A DNA stretch of 64,000 nucleotides from an uncultured Bacilli bacterium (GCA_934129945.1 CAKOXC010000004.1:1-64000), one strand, 5' to 3'; shown: positions 1 through 8,082, counted from the stretch's first letter. Numbers and translations are program-made. Notes: a model not told the origin generated them from the letters alone.

Positions 1-351
<351 letters not shown>

Positions 352-413
352 ATTTAATTATTATTGATAGTTTGAGAACTATATTATCTAGTTTTTAAAG
401 GACAAAATCCTTA

Positions 414-515
<102 letters not shown>

Positions 516-532
516 TTTTTTTTATGTTTATA

Positions 533-557
533 AATACCCTTTGTTGGGTATTTTTTT
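533..557 (+). terminator. Terminator of the rRNA operon
   Basis: A hairpin with arms AATACCC (533-539) and GGGTATT (546-552), a 6-nt loop and a following T run. It lies 18 nt after 5S and is a standard intrinsic terminator. Confidence 0.85.
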
Positions 558-570
558 ATGAATTATATAA

Positions 571-601
571 TTAAATTTGCAACATAATGTTGCAAATTTA
601 A
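571..601. repeat. Perfect 14-bp inverted repeat in the rRNA-tyrS spacer
   Basis: Arms of 14 bp (571-584 and 588-601, core AATTTGCAACA / TGTTGCAAATT) around a 3-nt centre. No T run follows on the + strand, so it is a poor terminator in that direction. It could be a protein-binding site, a second hairpin after the rRNA operon, or a minus-strand terminator. Apart from it I see nothing recognisable between 558 and about 700. Confidence 0.6.
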
Positions 602-701
602 CCTAATTTTTAATAGTATTATATTGAAAAAAGACTTCTTAATACAAAAACAATAAGGATACCAAAAAACATTGGTAATTTAAAAACTAATACTTATTTT
701 A

Positions 702-730
702 TTGCTTTTTAATCTATTAAATGTTATCAT
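702..730 (+). promoter_or_regulatory. Sigma-A-type promoter for the tyrS T-box operon
   Basis: TTGCTT (702-707), a 17-nt spacer and TATCAT (725-730) place the start of transcription near 737, just ahead of the T-box leader. Each hexamer matches consensus at four to five positions and the spacing is ideal. Confidence 0.55.
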
Positions 731-737
731 ATTATTG

Positions 738-945
738 TTAATTAAGTGATGATTAAATCAAAGTAGTTGTTGATAAATGTTTAAAGAGAGTTAGTGGTTG
801 GTGAAAACTAATAACAGTTAACAATGAAATTACAATTTATGAACTTAAAAAGGTGATGCTTTATAATCAAAAGTGTATGTTAATTCATAAACTAAGGTGG
901 TACCGCGGAAATTTCCGTCCTTAGATTTATGAATTTTTTATTTTT
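738..945 (+). promoter_or_regulatory. T-box leader (tyrosine specific)
   Basis: The T-box core AAGGTGGTACCGCGG (893-907) is present, followed by a competing terminator in which ATTCATAAACTAAGG pairs with CCTTAGATTTATGAAT before a T-rich tail ending near 942. Stem I features are visible: a GTGATGA kink-turn segment near 747, AGAGAG near 785 and the distal loop GGTGAAAAC near 800. The best specifier candidate is TAC at 831-833, a tyrosine codon followed by A, which fits tyrS downstream. By family knowledge, uncharged tRNA-Tyr binding stabilises the antiterminator and allows transcription of the operon. Confidence 0.92.
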
Positions 946-962
946 TAGGAGGGTAAAAGTTA

Positions 963-1379
963 ATGGATAGAAAAGGAAATTTAATCGATATCTTGTTAAA
1001 TGTTGATGAGAAGAATTCTAATTTAAATTTAATAGGTATTTTAACATTGGCAGGGTTTCAGGTTAAATTAATTAATCATGAAAATAGTTTTTATAGGGTA
1101 GTTTATACTCAAAATGGTTATTCAGTGTATATAAATACTTTAGAGAGTAATTTTGAAGGAATAAGATTTTATCTTGCATATCTTATAGCTACGTTCTTAT
1201 TAGAAGGTGAATATCAAGATATAATTTTATCAAACAGTGATTTTGCTTTTTCGAGTGAAACTTATCAATTAGCATTAGAGTTATTTGAAGTTACTGATTT
1301 TGATAAATTAAAAATGCAAATATTGAAAATTAAAAATAGTAGAAGTTTAAAAAAGGAGAGAAATTATGACATTATTTGA
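963..1379 (+). CDS. Hypothetical protein cotranscribed with tyrS
   Basis: A 138-residue, probably cytosolic protein with no signal peptide or membrane segment. I do not recognise the family. It begins at ATG 963 behind an AGGAGG site (948-953), immediately after the T-box terminator, and its end overlaps the start of tyrS by 14 nt. It is therefore controlled by tyrosine-tRNA charging together with tyrS and is probably translationally coupled to it. The sequence is rich in Leu, Asn, Glu and Ile, with a Tyr-rich stretch near residues 43-53. A role linked to tyrosine or tRNA is possible from context alone. Confidence 0.8.
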   Translation: MDRKGNLIDILLNVDEKNSNLNLIGILTLAGFQVKLINHENSFYRVVYTQNGYSVYINTLESNFEGIRFYLAYLIATFLLEGEYQDIILSNSDFAFSSETYQLALELFEVTDFDKLKMQILKIKNSRSLKKERNYDII

Positions 1380-2592
1380 AGATTTAAAATATAGAGGATT
1401 AATAAAGGATATTTCAAGTCCTGAACTTGAAGATAAATTAAACAATGAAAAATTAACATTTTATATTGGAACAGATCCAACTGCTGATTCAATGCATATA
1501 GGGCATTTTTCATCATTCTTAATAGCTACAAGACTTGCAAAATATGGTCATAAACCAATTTTACTTATTGGAGGTGCAACAGGACTTATAGGGGATCCAA
1601 AACCATCTAAAGAAAGACCTATGATAACACCAGAAGAAGTAGAACATAATGTAGAGGGACTTACTAAACAAGCCAAAGAAATATTTGGCTTTGAAGTTGT
1701 TAATAACTATGATTGGACTAAAAATATCAGTACTATTGATTTCTTAAGAGATTGGGGAAAATATATAAATGTTAATTATATGCTTGATAAAGATATTATT
1801 TCAAGAAGATTAGAATCAGGAATAACATTCTGTGAATTTGCTTATACAATTATGCAAGGATTAGATTTTGTTACATTGTATGAACAAAAAGGTGTTACCC
1901 TACAAGTAGCTGGATCTGATCAATGGGGTAATATTACAACAGGAATTGAACTTGCTCGTAAGAAATTAGATAAAGAATTATATGGAATGACAATGCCACT
2001 AGTTTTAGATGCAAATGGTGTTAAATTTGGTAAGACAGAAGGTAATGCTTTATGGCTTGATAAAAATAAAACATCAAGTTATGAATTATATCAGTATTTA
2101 ATAAATTCAAGTGATATATGTGTAATTGATTATTTAAAGAAATTAACTTTCCTTACTAAAGAAGAAATAGAAAAAATTGAAATTGAACATAATAAAGCTC
2201 CAGAATTAAGAATTGCTCAAGAAGCTTTAGCACGTGAAGTAATAACTTTCTTACACGGAAGTGAAGAATATGAAAAAGCTAAAAAAATCAGTAAAGCATT
2301 ATTTACTGATGAAATAAAAACATTAGATGCTAAAACTCTTAAAGATAATTTTAAAGATGTTCCTTCATTCGTCATAAATAGCGATATAAATATCATTGAT
2401 TTACTTGTTAATAATAAAATATGTTCAAGTAAAAGAGAAGCAAGAGAACTAGTAAATGGCAATGCCATTAGTATAAACAATGATAAAATAACTGATGAAA
2501 ACTATCTTGTTACAAAACATAACGCTATTGATAAAGAAGTAGTAATTATAAAAAAAGGAAAGAAAAAATATTTCTTAGGCTTATATAAATAA
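1366..2592 (+). CDS. tyrS: Tyrosyl-tRNA synthetase
   Basis: A 408-residue class I aminoacyl-tRNA synthetase that charges tRNA-Tyr with tyrosine. The HIGH motif is at residues 44-47, and the KMSKS-type motif is KFGKT at about 220-224, the usual bacterial TyrRS form. The binding-pocket segment YTIMQGLDF and the GSDQWGNI motif are intact. The C-terminal 65 residues form an S4-like RNA-binding domain (SSKREARELVNGNAI). Length is normal for the family. A GGAGAG ribosome site lies before ATG 1366. Expression is controlled by the tyrosine T-box upstream of the operon. Confidence 0.97.
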   Translation: MTLFEDLKYRGLIKDISSPELEDKLNNEKLTFYIGTDPTADSMHIGHFSSFLIATRLAKYGHKPILLIGGATGLIGDPKPSKERPMITPEEVEHNVEGLTKQAKEIFGFEVVNNYDWTKNISTIDFLRDWGKYINVNYMLDKDIISRRLESGITFCEFAYTIMQGLDFVTLYEQKGVTLQVAGSDQWGNITTGIELARKKLDKELYGMTMPLVLDANGVKFGKTEGNALWLDKNKTSSYELYQYLINSSDICVIDYLKKLTFLTKEEIEKIEIEHNKAPELRIAQEALAREVITFLHGSEEYEKAKKISKALFTDEIKTLDAKTLKDNFKDVPSFVINSDINIIDLLVNNKICSSKREARELVNGNAISINNDKITDENYLVTKHNAIDKEVVIIKKGKKKYFLGLYK

Positions 2593-2596
2593 TGAA

Positions 2597-2640
2597 AAAA
2601 ACTCCTAGACATATTATAAAATAAGAAGGGAGTTTTTATT
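2597..2640 (+). terminator. tyrS terminator overlapping the next gene's ribosome site
   Basis: AAAAACTCC (2597-2605) pairs with GGAGTTTTT (2629-2637) across a 23-nt loop. It resembles a weak terminator for tyrS. The 3' arm also contains most of the ribosome site AAGGGAG used by the small gene starting at 2641, so the hairpin may mask that site on read-through transcripts. Confidence 0.5.
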
Positions 2641-2832
2641 ATGTATCCAAATAATTATCAATATGAAGACAGACAATTTTTCTTTCCTTTTTTAGTCGGA
2701 GCAGTAACAGGTGGGGCAGCAGTTGGGTTAACAAGACCAAGACCTGTATATGTAAATCAACCATATTACCCTAATTATAATTATCCTTATGGTTATTCAT
2801 CATATGGTTATTATTATCCTAGATATTATTAG
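2641..2832 (+). CDS. Small Tyr/Pro-rich membrane-associated protein
   Basis: A 63-residue protein. After a short polar start there is a hydrophobic Gly/Ala-rich segment (about residues 13-31) and then a C-terminal tail made almost entirely of Tyr, Pro, Asn and Gly. Such compositions occur in small envelope and spore-coat proteins of Bacillota, but I cannot assign a family. A good AAGGGAG site precedes ATG 2641. A CATATTATA sequence at 2610-2618 resembles a mother-cell sigma -10 element but has no convincing -35. The last 14 nt overlap the end of the convergent rodA-like gene. Confidence 0.65.
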   Translation: MYPNNYQYEDRQFFFPFLVGAVTGGAAVGLTRPRPVYVNQPYYPNYNYPYGYSSYGYYYPRYY

Positions 2833-3922
2833 TTTTTAATCTTAAGATAATTGCTATATAAAGAGAGAATACTACTAATGATGAACCACCATACGATAAA
2901 AATGGAAGACATATTCCCATTATTGGAAGATATCCAATGTTCATAAATATATTGTATAATTGACTAAAAATAAAAACACTTATAAAGCCACTAGTAAATA
3001 ACTTAGTGGTTTTATTTTTTGTTTTAAAAATAGAATTAATAAAATATGTATCAATTATAAAATAACATATAATTATAACTAAACTACAAATAAAACCCAT
3101 ACTACTAACAGCAACAGAAAAAGCAAAATCAGTAGCGGCTTCAGGGATATATATACTTGCCTTATTAATTCCATATCCCCAAATATTTCCATTACCAATA
3201 GCAATTAAAGCATTATTAAGTTGCATATTATTTTTCAAATTAAATATTCGATCCATTCGATAAAAAAATGTTGTACCAATTAAATTAATTAAAGTATCTT
3301 GTTTAAAATAAAATAAATAGAAAAATGAGCTTATAAATAAAGCAACTAAAATAAAAATTAATAAAAACCACCATTTACTAATATCTGATGAAAATAACAT
3401 AAATAAAGTAATAATTCCTAAAAAAATAATTGCTCCAGTATCAGGTTCTAAGAATATTAAAATACTTGGTATTAAAAATATTATTAAAACTTTTAACAAG
3501 AAAATAAAATCAGTTTTGATATTTTTTCTTTTATATTTTTTTATAATAGTAGTTAAATATAAAGTATAACTTAGCTTCATAAATTCACTTGGTTGAAAAG
3601 CAATGAAACCAAGGTTAAACCAAGCTCTTGCCCCATTAACAGTATTTCCAAATTTTAAGACTAATAAAAGTAATAAAACATTAAATAAGTAAATTATATT
3701 AGAAAATTTAAATAACAATTTTATATTTGGAAGAAATAAAATAATTATAATAGAAATAAAGTACCAAATCATTTGTTTATTTAAATGATTTACATATATT
3801 TTAGAAATATATCTGGAATTATACATGGTTAAAAAACTAATAACCATGAGTATTATTAGAGGAACAAATAATATTAAGTTTTTCTTATTTAATATTTTTT
3901 TCATATAATTATTATGTCTCAT
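2819..3922 (-). CDS. RodA/FtsW/SpoVE-family peptidoglycan glycosyltransferase
   Basis: A 367-residue polytopic membrane protein of the SEDS family, which polymerises lipid II into glycan strands with a partner class B penicillin-binding protein. Family landmarks are present: NGARAWFNLG followed by FQPSEFMKLS, then AATDFAFSV and the C-terminal LPFLSYGGSSL. About ten membrane spans are expected. No partner PBP gene is adjacent, so elongation, division and spore-cortex roles cannot be separated. The start may be the first ATG (3922) or the ATG five codons later; neither has a clear ribosome site. It is divergent from the gene at 3961, and its 3' end overlaps the small gene at 2641. Confidence 0.92.
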   Translation of the reverse strand: MRHNNYMKKILNKKNLILFVPLIILMVISFLTMYNSRYISKIYVNHLNKQMIWYFISIIIILFLPNIKLLFKFSNIIYLFNVLLLLLVLKFGNTVNGARAWFNLGFIAFQPSEFMKLSYTLYLTTIIKKYKRKNIKTDFIFLLKVLIIFLIPSILIFLEPDTGAIIFLGIITLFMLFSSDISKWWFLLIFILVALFISSFFYLFYFKQDTLINLIGTTFFYRMDRIFNLKNNMQLNNALIAIGNGNIWGYGINKASIYIPEAATDFAFSVAVSSMGFICSLVIIICYFIIDTYFINSIFKTKNKTTKLFTSGFISVFIFSQLYNIFMNIGYLPIMGICLPFLSYGGSSLVVFSLYIAIILRLKTNNI

Positions 3923-3960
3923 ATTTGGACTTTTATCATAGAATATAGTGAGGTGCTACT

Positions 3961-4257
3961 ATGAATAAAGAATTACCAAAAGTATTTGCTAATAAGATAG
4001 ACAAAAAAATTAATAATTCCCAAGATATCTTTTATGAAGAAGAAAAGAAGAGTGAAATAAATGACGTTAGAAATATAGGTAGAAAAATATCTGATATATT
4101 TAATTCTTCTAATTTTGTTTATAAAAGTAAGGTTAAGATCACGACATATGATAAGACATTTACCAAAACTATTGTTGGTAGAAAGAATAATTATTTATTA
4201 ACAATGGATAACGAAGCAATTAATATAGATAACATTTTAGATATAGAACAAATATAA
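3961..4257 (+). CDS. Hypothetical protein
   Basis: A 98-residue hydrophilic protein of unknown family. The first half is charged and rich in Lys, Asn and Glu. The second half (about residues 50-98) looks like a small beta-rich domain with the segments KVKITTYD, KTIVGRKNNYLLTMD and INIDNILDIEQI. It has no signal peptide. It reads divergently from the rodA-like gene and ends at a bidirectional terminator. AGGTG precedes ATG 3961. Confidence 0.6.
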   Translation: MNKELPKVFANKIDKKINNSQDIFYEEEKKSEINDVRNIGRKISDIFNSSNFVYKSKVKITTYDKTFTKTIVGRKNNYLLTMDNEAINIDNILDIEQI

Positions 4258-4281
4258 AAATATAGCTTTCGCTATATTTTT
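4256..4281. terminator. Bidirectional terminator
   Basis: AAAAATATAGC (4256-4266) and GCTATATTTTT (4271-4281) form a perfect 11-bp stem with a 4-nt loop. It lies between convergent genes and has A/T tails on both sides, so it can serve both. Confidence 0.85.
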
Positions 4282-4597
4282 ATATGATTTCATCAATATA
4301 TTTTTTTAATACTCTTGCATCTTTGCCAAAAATTATTTTTAATTGATTATCAATTTCAACTATTCCTTTAGCTCCAAGTTTTTGAATGGCGTCTTTATCA
4401 ACTTTTGAAATATCTTTTAAAATAACTTTGAAACGTGACATGTTGCATTCAGCATTAATAATATTATCTTTTCCACCAAGGTATCCAATCAATTTATTAG
4501 CTTCAACACTAAAGTCTTTTTTCATTAATTTAATGACTATTAATGAAATAATTAATAAAGCTAAAATGATAATACCATATTCTATTACCTTATCCAT
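4280..4597 (-). CDS. Membrane-anchored orphan PTS EIIB-like domain, phosphoryl Cys displaced
   Basis: A 105-residue protein with one N-terminal membrane span (about residues 5-25) followed by a domain resembling the glucose/sucrose-family EIIB domain: LIGYLGGKDNI, the MSRFKV strand, DISKVDKDAIQKLGAKG and KIIFGK. In active EIIB the phosphorylated Cys lies three residues before the conserved Arg (C-x-T-R). Here that position is Asn (N-M-S-R) and a Cys sits one residue earlier. No EIIC or EIIA gene is nearby. It may have a sensing or structural role rather than sugar transport; that is inference. Confidence 0.75.
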   Translation of the reverse strand: MDKVIEYGIIILALLIISLIVIKLMKKDFSVEANKLIGYLGGKDNIINAECNMSRFKVILKDISKVDKDAIQKLGAKGIVEIDNQLKIIFGKDARVLKKYIDEII

Positions 4598-4656
4598 TTT
4601 ATCACCTATTAAAATTATACTATAAATATAAAAAAAAAGAAATAACTAAAACAATC

Positions 4657-4683
4657 ACTATTTTGGAAATTTAACATAAATTA
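4657..4683 (+). promoter_or_regulatory. Candidate mother-cell (sigma-K or sigma-E) promoter of the coat-like gene
   Basis: CATAAATTA (4675-4683) matches the CATANNNTA -10 consensus of sigma-K, and an AC dinucleotide lies 16 nt upstream (4657-4658), the usual -35. Transcription would start near 4690, upstream of the ATG at 4714. Such short motifs arise easily in AT-rich DNA; the support comes from the coat-like product. Confidence 0.45.
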
Positions 4684-4713
4684 ATAATGAGAATACATGA
4701 AAGGGTGAAAGAT

Positions 4714-5151
4714 ATGTGCAATAACAATAATAAATCAAGTTCTAGTTGTATTGCTGAAATATTAAACGTTATTTTAGTATTACAACAAAATGCATGTCCT
4801 GACAGTTGTTTGGATTCATGTGACAGACCATCTTTAGGAGGAGGTCCAAATTGCTTAATTTGTAATACAAGACCAATAATGTTATATACATGTTGTTCAA
4901 ATAGTACACCACTTAGCATGCCAACAACTAAAGATTTACCAGCAACTAATGCTGAAGGACAATTATGTTCATGCGTATTTAGAGTAGAAAAAGTAGATGG
5001 AAATTGCTGTACATGTAGAGTGCTTGCTGATAATCCTGATACTGCAAGTATTAATCCATATATAGCAACAAACTCATTCTTCACAATTGACTTAGGTTGT
5101 GTTTGTTGTATAAAATGCTTAACTGATACTTATATAGAATGTGTTTGCTAA
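4714..5151 (+). CDS. CotY/CotZ/ExsY-like spore coat protein
   Basis: A 145-residue Cys-rich protein without signal peptide, resembling the Bacillus CotY/CotZ/ExsY family, which self-assembles into disulfide-linked outer coat or exosporium layers. Recognisable parts are the N-terminal CIAEILNVILVLQ helix, CPDSCLDSCD, the RPIMLYTC strand, the CVFRVEKVDGNCCTCRVL block and the C-terminal FFTIDLGCVCCIKCL. About 20 cysteines are present. ATG 4714 is preferred over an in-frame ATG at 4687 because AAGGGTG lies at the right distance and the candidate promoter would start transcription near 4690. It suggests that this lineage makes spores. Confidence 0.75.
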   Translation: MCNNNNKSSSSCIAEILNVILVLQQNACPDSCLDSCDRPSLGGGPNCLICNTRPIMLYTCCSNSTPLSMPTTKDLPATNAEGQLCSCVFRVEKVDGNCCTCRVLADNPDTASINPYIATNSFFTIDLGCVCCIKCLTDTYIECVC

Positions 5152-5152
5152 T

Positions 5153-5184
5153 AAAAAAAGACTTTCAAAAACAAGTCTTTTTTT
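5153..5184. terminator. Bidirectional terminator
   Basis: A perfect 12-bp stem: AAAAAAAGACTT (5153-5164) and AAGTCTTTTTTT (5173-5184) with an 8-nt loop, between the convergent coat-like and phosphoesterase genes. Confidence 0.88.
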
Positions 5185-6025
5185 AATTGTTATAAAGTCT
5201 AAATAAATCAATACTTGGACGATTATTAAATCTAAATTTATAATCTTGCGTACCAATACCGCTATTAACATACATTTTTATATTACCAACATTATATACC
5301 CCTTTAGTATAATTATCAGAGCCTTTTAAATGAATTAAACCACCAACAAAAGGAATATTAATTAATCCTCCAAGAGAGTGAGAAGTAAATAAAACATTTA
5401 CTTTATAATCTTTTATTTTATTTACTATAGTAGGTTCATGAGCAATTAAAATCGTAAAATAATCATTCTCATCACCTAAAATAGTAAAGGCACTATTATA
5501 ATCTATTTTACTTTTTAAAATAGATGTTGTTCCTACTATTTTAATTGGAACAGTGTTTTTATAATATACTAGTTCATTAGAATTATCTAAAATAGTAAAA
5601 TTAGCATATTTAAATATGGTTTCAAAATCAGTTAAATTACTATAATCTTGATCACCTTTAACAGCATATTTATTTACAGTATTATCAATTTTACTAAGTT
5701 CTTCTTTTAAAGAATTAACATCATTTTCTGTTATTTTAATTGAATTATCAAATAAATCTCCAGCAAAGATAATTAAATCTGGTTTCAACTGGTTAATTTT
5801 ATTAACCAGTTGTTTTATATCTTTTAATGAAGTAGTATTGCCATAATGAATATCAGCAAATTCTACTATTTTAAATCCTTCAAAAGAAGTTGGAATATCG
5901 TTATCAACAACTGGAGTTTCAATTACTTTAACTCCAGTCGTTCCAATATATCTTGCATATAAAACAAAACAAACTATTACCAATACTATAAAAATTAAAA
6001 AACTTATAATTTTCTTCTTTTTCAT
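5183..6025 (-). CDS. Membrane-anchored metallophosphoesterase with degenerate active site
   Basis: A 280-residue protein with an N-terminal anchor (about residues 5-25) and a calcineurin-like phosphoesterase fold resembling Bacillus YkuE. The first metal motifs are intact: FADIHYG (D-x-H) and GDLFDN (GDxxD). The GNHD motif has become GDQD, losing both the Asn and the catalytic His. IAHEP keeps its His, but the final GHTHGG motif reads SHSLGG and lacks its second His. Metal binding and catalysis may be weak or absent. It lies upstream of no partner that explains its substrate and follows the CPBP protease gene by 8 nt in the same orientation. Confidence 0.85.
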   Translation of the reverse strand: MKKKKIISFLIFIVLVIVCFVLYARYIGTTGVKVIETPVVDNDIPTSFEGFKIVEFADIHYGNTTSLKDIKQLVNKINQLKPDLIIFAGDLFDNSIKITENDVNSLKEELSKIDNTVNKYAVKGDQDYSNLTDFETIFKYANFTILDNSNELVYYKNTVPIKIVGTTSILKSKIDYNSAFTILGDENDYFTILIAHEPTIVNKIKDYKVNVLFTSHSLGGLINIPFVGGLIHLKGSDNYTKGVYNVGNIKMYVNSGIGTQDYKFRFNNRPSIDLFRLYNN

Positions 6026-6033
6026 AATTCACC

Positions 6034-6735
6034 TTACATTGCTACAAGTATTAAAAATACTGTTAGGGCATTGTGTAACATATGAATACACATTGTTGTA
6101 CAAATATTATCAGTTTCATAATAAGCTTTAGCAAATGCACATCCTAAAGCACTATAAGGAATAATATAAAGAACTTGAATCCAGTTTTTTAGCATTTCAG
6201 CAAATTGCATTCCTTCAAAAGCAGTATAAACATGAAGTCCTCCAAAAAGTAGTCCTGAAAATATACAATAAGGTAAACATTTACTAAAAGCTTTTCTAAA
6301 ACCTAGTCTAAATACTATTTCTTCAACTAATGGTCCAACAAAGACCATTGCTATAACAGAATAAATGGGATACATTTTTAAATATTCACGATTTACAGAT
6401 TCATTAGTTGGAAGACCACCACTAATAAGATTAATTACTAAATTAGAAGTAACCATTACTAAAAATCCAACAAAGTAATATTTAAATCCTGTATCTAAAT
6501 TCTTTTTATAATCAGTTTTAAATTTTTTAATATCATTAATAATTGTTTTTCTAAATATAAAGAATAAAATTAAGAATATAATTATTTCTGCTAAAGATAA
6601 GTAAATATTACTAACCATTTTAGAAGAAGACTTAAAATTAGGACCAAAGATTAAACCAAGTATTATTGGTAATGCCTTAAAATATAATAAAAATACTAAT
6701 ATTCCAATTAAAAAGTTTTTTATTTTTTCTTTCAT
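6034..6735 (-). CDS. CPBP-family intramembrane metalloprotease
   Basis: A 233-residue protein with about six to seven membrane spans. It carries the signature of the CAAX protease/bacteriocin-processing (CPBP, Abi) family: PLVEEIVFR with the glutamate pair, FGGLHV with a metal-ligand His, and CIHMLHNAL with the last His/Asn motif. Such proteins cleave membrane peptides, and some confer bacteriocin self-immunity; the substrate here is unknown. It is the middle gene of a three-gene minus-strand unit with the thioredoxin-like gene 3 nt upstream. Confidence 0.9.
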   Translation of the reverse strand: MKEKIKNFLIGILVFLLYFKALPIILGLIFGPNFKSSSKMVSNIYLSLAEIIIFLILFFIFRKTIINDIKKFKTDYKKNLDTGFKYYFVGFLVMVTSNLVINLISGGLPTNESVNREYLKMYPIYSVIAMVFVGPLVEEIVFRLGFRKAFSKCLPYCIFSGLLFGGLHVYTAFEGMQFAEMLKNWIQVLYIIPYSALGCAFAKAYYETDNICTTMCIHMLHNALTVFLILVAM

Positions 6736-6738
6736 ATT

Positions 6739-7191
6739 TTATTCTCCCTTAATATATCCAAGTTTTTGTAATTTAGCTATAAGTTTATCAGAAGTAGTAT
6801 CACCACTAATTCTATTTAATGTAGTTTCTTCTTCACCATTTTTATAAAATACAGTAGTAGGGGTACCACTGATACTTGCAATAGCATTAACTTTTGCAAT
6901 ATCAGTAGATTTTACTTTAGTTAAATTTAAATCATAGATTTTAATATTATATTTATTACTTACTTCTTTTAACACTGGAGCATAAGACTCACAATGACTA
7001 CAACCATCTTGAGTAAATACTAAAACAAATGAATCTTTATTATTTATTTTTTTTTCCAGTTCATCTACATCAATATAAACTATATTACCATCATTTTTAA
7101 CATTATTACTTGTTTTACTTGCAAAATAAAAAACTCCAAAAATTGCAATTATTCCTAAAATTACACCTGTTATTATTAATTTATTTTTCAT
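6739..7191 (-). CDS. Membrane-anchored thioredoxin-like protein
   Basis: A 150-residue protein with one N-terminal membrane span (about residues 5-24) and an extracellular thioredoxin fold. The redox motif CSHC is near residues 64-67 (FTQDGCSHCESY), and the cis-Pro loop is present as GTPTTVFY. It should reduce, oxidise or isomerise disulfides outside the membrane. This matters because the locus starting divergently at 7330 encodes several Cys-rich secreted proteins, but a functional link is only inferred from position. Confidence 0.88.
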   Translation of the reverse strand: MKNKLIITGVILGIIAIFGVFYFASKTSNNVKNDGNIVYIDVDELEKKINNKDSFVLVFTQDGCSHCESYAPVLKEVSNKYNIKIYDLNLTKVKSTDIAKVNAIASISGTPTTVFYKNGEEETTLNRISGDTTSDKLIAKLQKLGYIKGE

Positions 7192-7270
7192 TATACTATC
7201 ACCATTAAAAATATATCATAAATCATTAATCTAGGCAATTATTTTAAGTAATTTAACAAATGATATTTAC

Positions 7271-7299
7271 TTGAAAATACTATGTTCTTGTGCTACAAT
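7271..7299 (+). promoter_or_regulatory. Promoter of the Tad/T4SS locus
   Basis: TTGAAA (7271-7276), a 17-nt spacer and TACAAT (7294-7299) preceded by TGC, an extended -10. Expected start of transcription is near 7306, 24 nt before ATG 7330. It is one of the best sigma-A-type promoters in the window. Confidence 0.8.
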
Positions 7300-7329
7300 A
7301 AGACCATAGAAATTTAGGTTGGTGATATT

Positions 7330-8082
7330 ATGCGAAAAAATGCAAAGTATATCTTAGTATCTTTGCTGTCATTTTGTTTTGCAGTAAATGTTAATGCTGC
7401 AGAATGTAGTTATGAAAAACAGGTTGAACTTAATAATATTGCATCTACTGTAAAAGCAACTTATGAGGCGGTTGATATTGATACAGGAAAAACAGTTAGT
7501 TATGTCGATGAAGATGGAATTATTGATACTGATAGACAGGTTCCAGTTAAAGAAAAAGGTTTTAATGTTAAGATATTAAATCTTACTGAAAATCTATCAA
7601 TTAAAGTAACTAATGAAACAGAAGGAACAACAAATTATTACTATTATTCAGATTCTGATAACGGTACTATTACTTTAAGTTCTAAAGTTGCAGATAGAAT
7701 TTATACATATACAATTACTGTATATGGCACAAAAGATTCATGTGAAGGAATAGAACTACGAAGTTTAAATCTTATAACACCAAAATATAATACATATTCT
7801 GATTATTCTTTTTGTAAAGAATATCCAAATTTTGATTATTGTCAAGAATATGTAGTTGATGATAGTTTTAATTTAGAAGACTTCATTAATAAATCAGCAG
7901 CTTATAAAGAAACACAAGATTCTAAAAATAGTAAAGATAATCAAAAAGATAAAGATAATAATAAATCAAATTTTTTTAAAGAGAATAAAAAATTATTAAT
8001 TGTATGTGGATCAATCATATTAATAGTGGGGGTTACTACTACTGTGATTATTATCATAAGAAAAAGGAGTAGATTAATATGA
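7330..8082 (+). CDS. Secreted protein with C-terminal membrane anchor, first gene of the locus
   Basis: A 250-residue protein of unknown family. It has a signal peptide (residues 1-24, Ala-rich cleavage region VNAAEC), an extracellular part with few cysteines and beta-rich segments, a Lys/Asp/Asn-rich linker (about 195-220), and a C-terminal membrane span (about 222-243) followed by RKRSR. The topology is that of a surface-displayed type I membrane protein. It overlaps the next gene by 4 nt (ATGA), so the two are translationally coupled and probably work together at the cell surface, perhaps as anchor and tip protein of the pilus. That pairing is inferred. Confidence 0.8.
   Translation: MRKNAKYILVSLLSFCFAVNVNAAECSYEKQVELNNIASTVKATYEAVDIDTGKTVSYVDEDGIIDTDRQVPVKEKGFNVKILNLTENLSIKVTNETEGTTNYYYYSDSDNGTITLSSKVADRIYTYTITVYGTKDSCEGIELRSLNLITPKYNTYSDYSFCKEYPNFDYCQEYVVDDSFNLEDFINKSAAYKETQDSKNSKDNQKDKDNNKSNFFKENKKLLIVCGSIILIVGVTTTVIIIIRKRSRLI

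Noticed and set aside
2217..2480. Minus-strand open frame inside tyrS
   Set aside because: It lies opposite a clear TyrRS coding region and has no recognisable product.
3921..3945. Sporulation-type promoter (CATAGAATA) before the gene at 3961
   Set aside because: The -10-like word is present, but no -35 element lies at an acceptable distance, and the product gives no hint of a sporulation role.
4671..5084. Minus-strand open frame opposite the coat-like gene
   Set aside because: It is an antisense shadow without ribosome site; the + strand gene has a matching family pattern.
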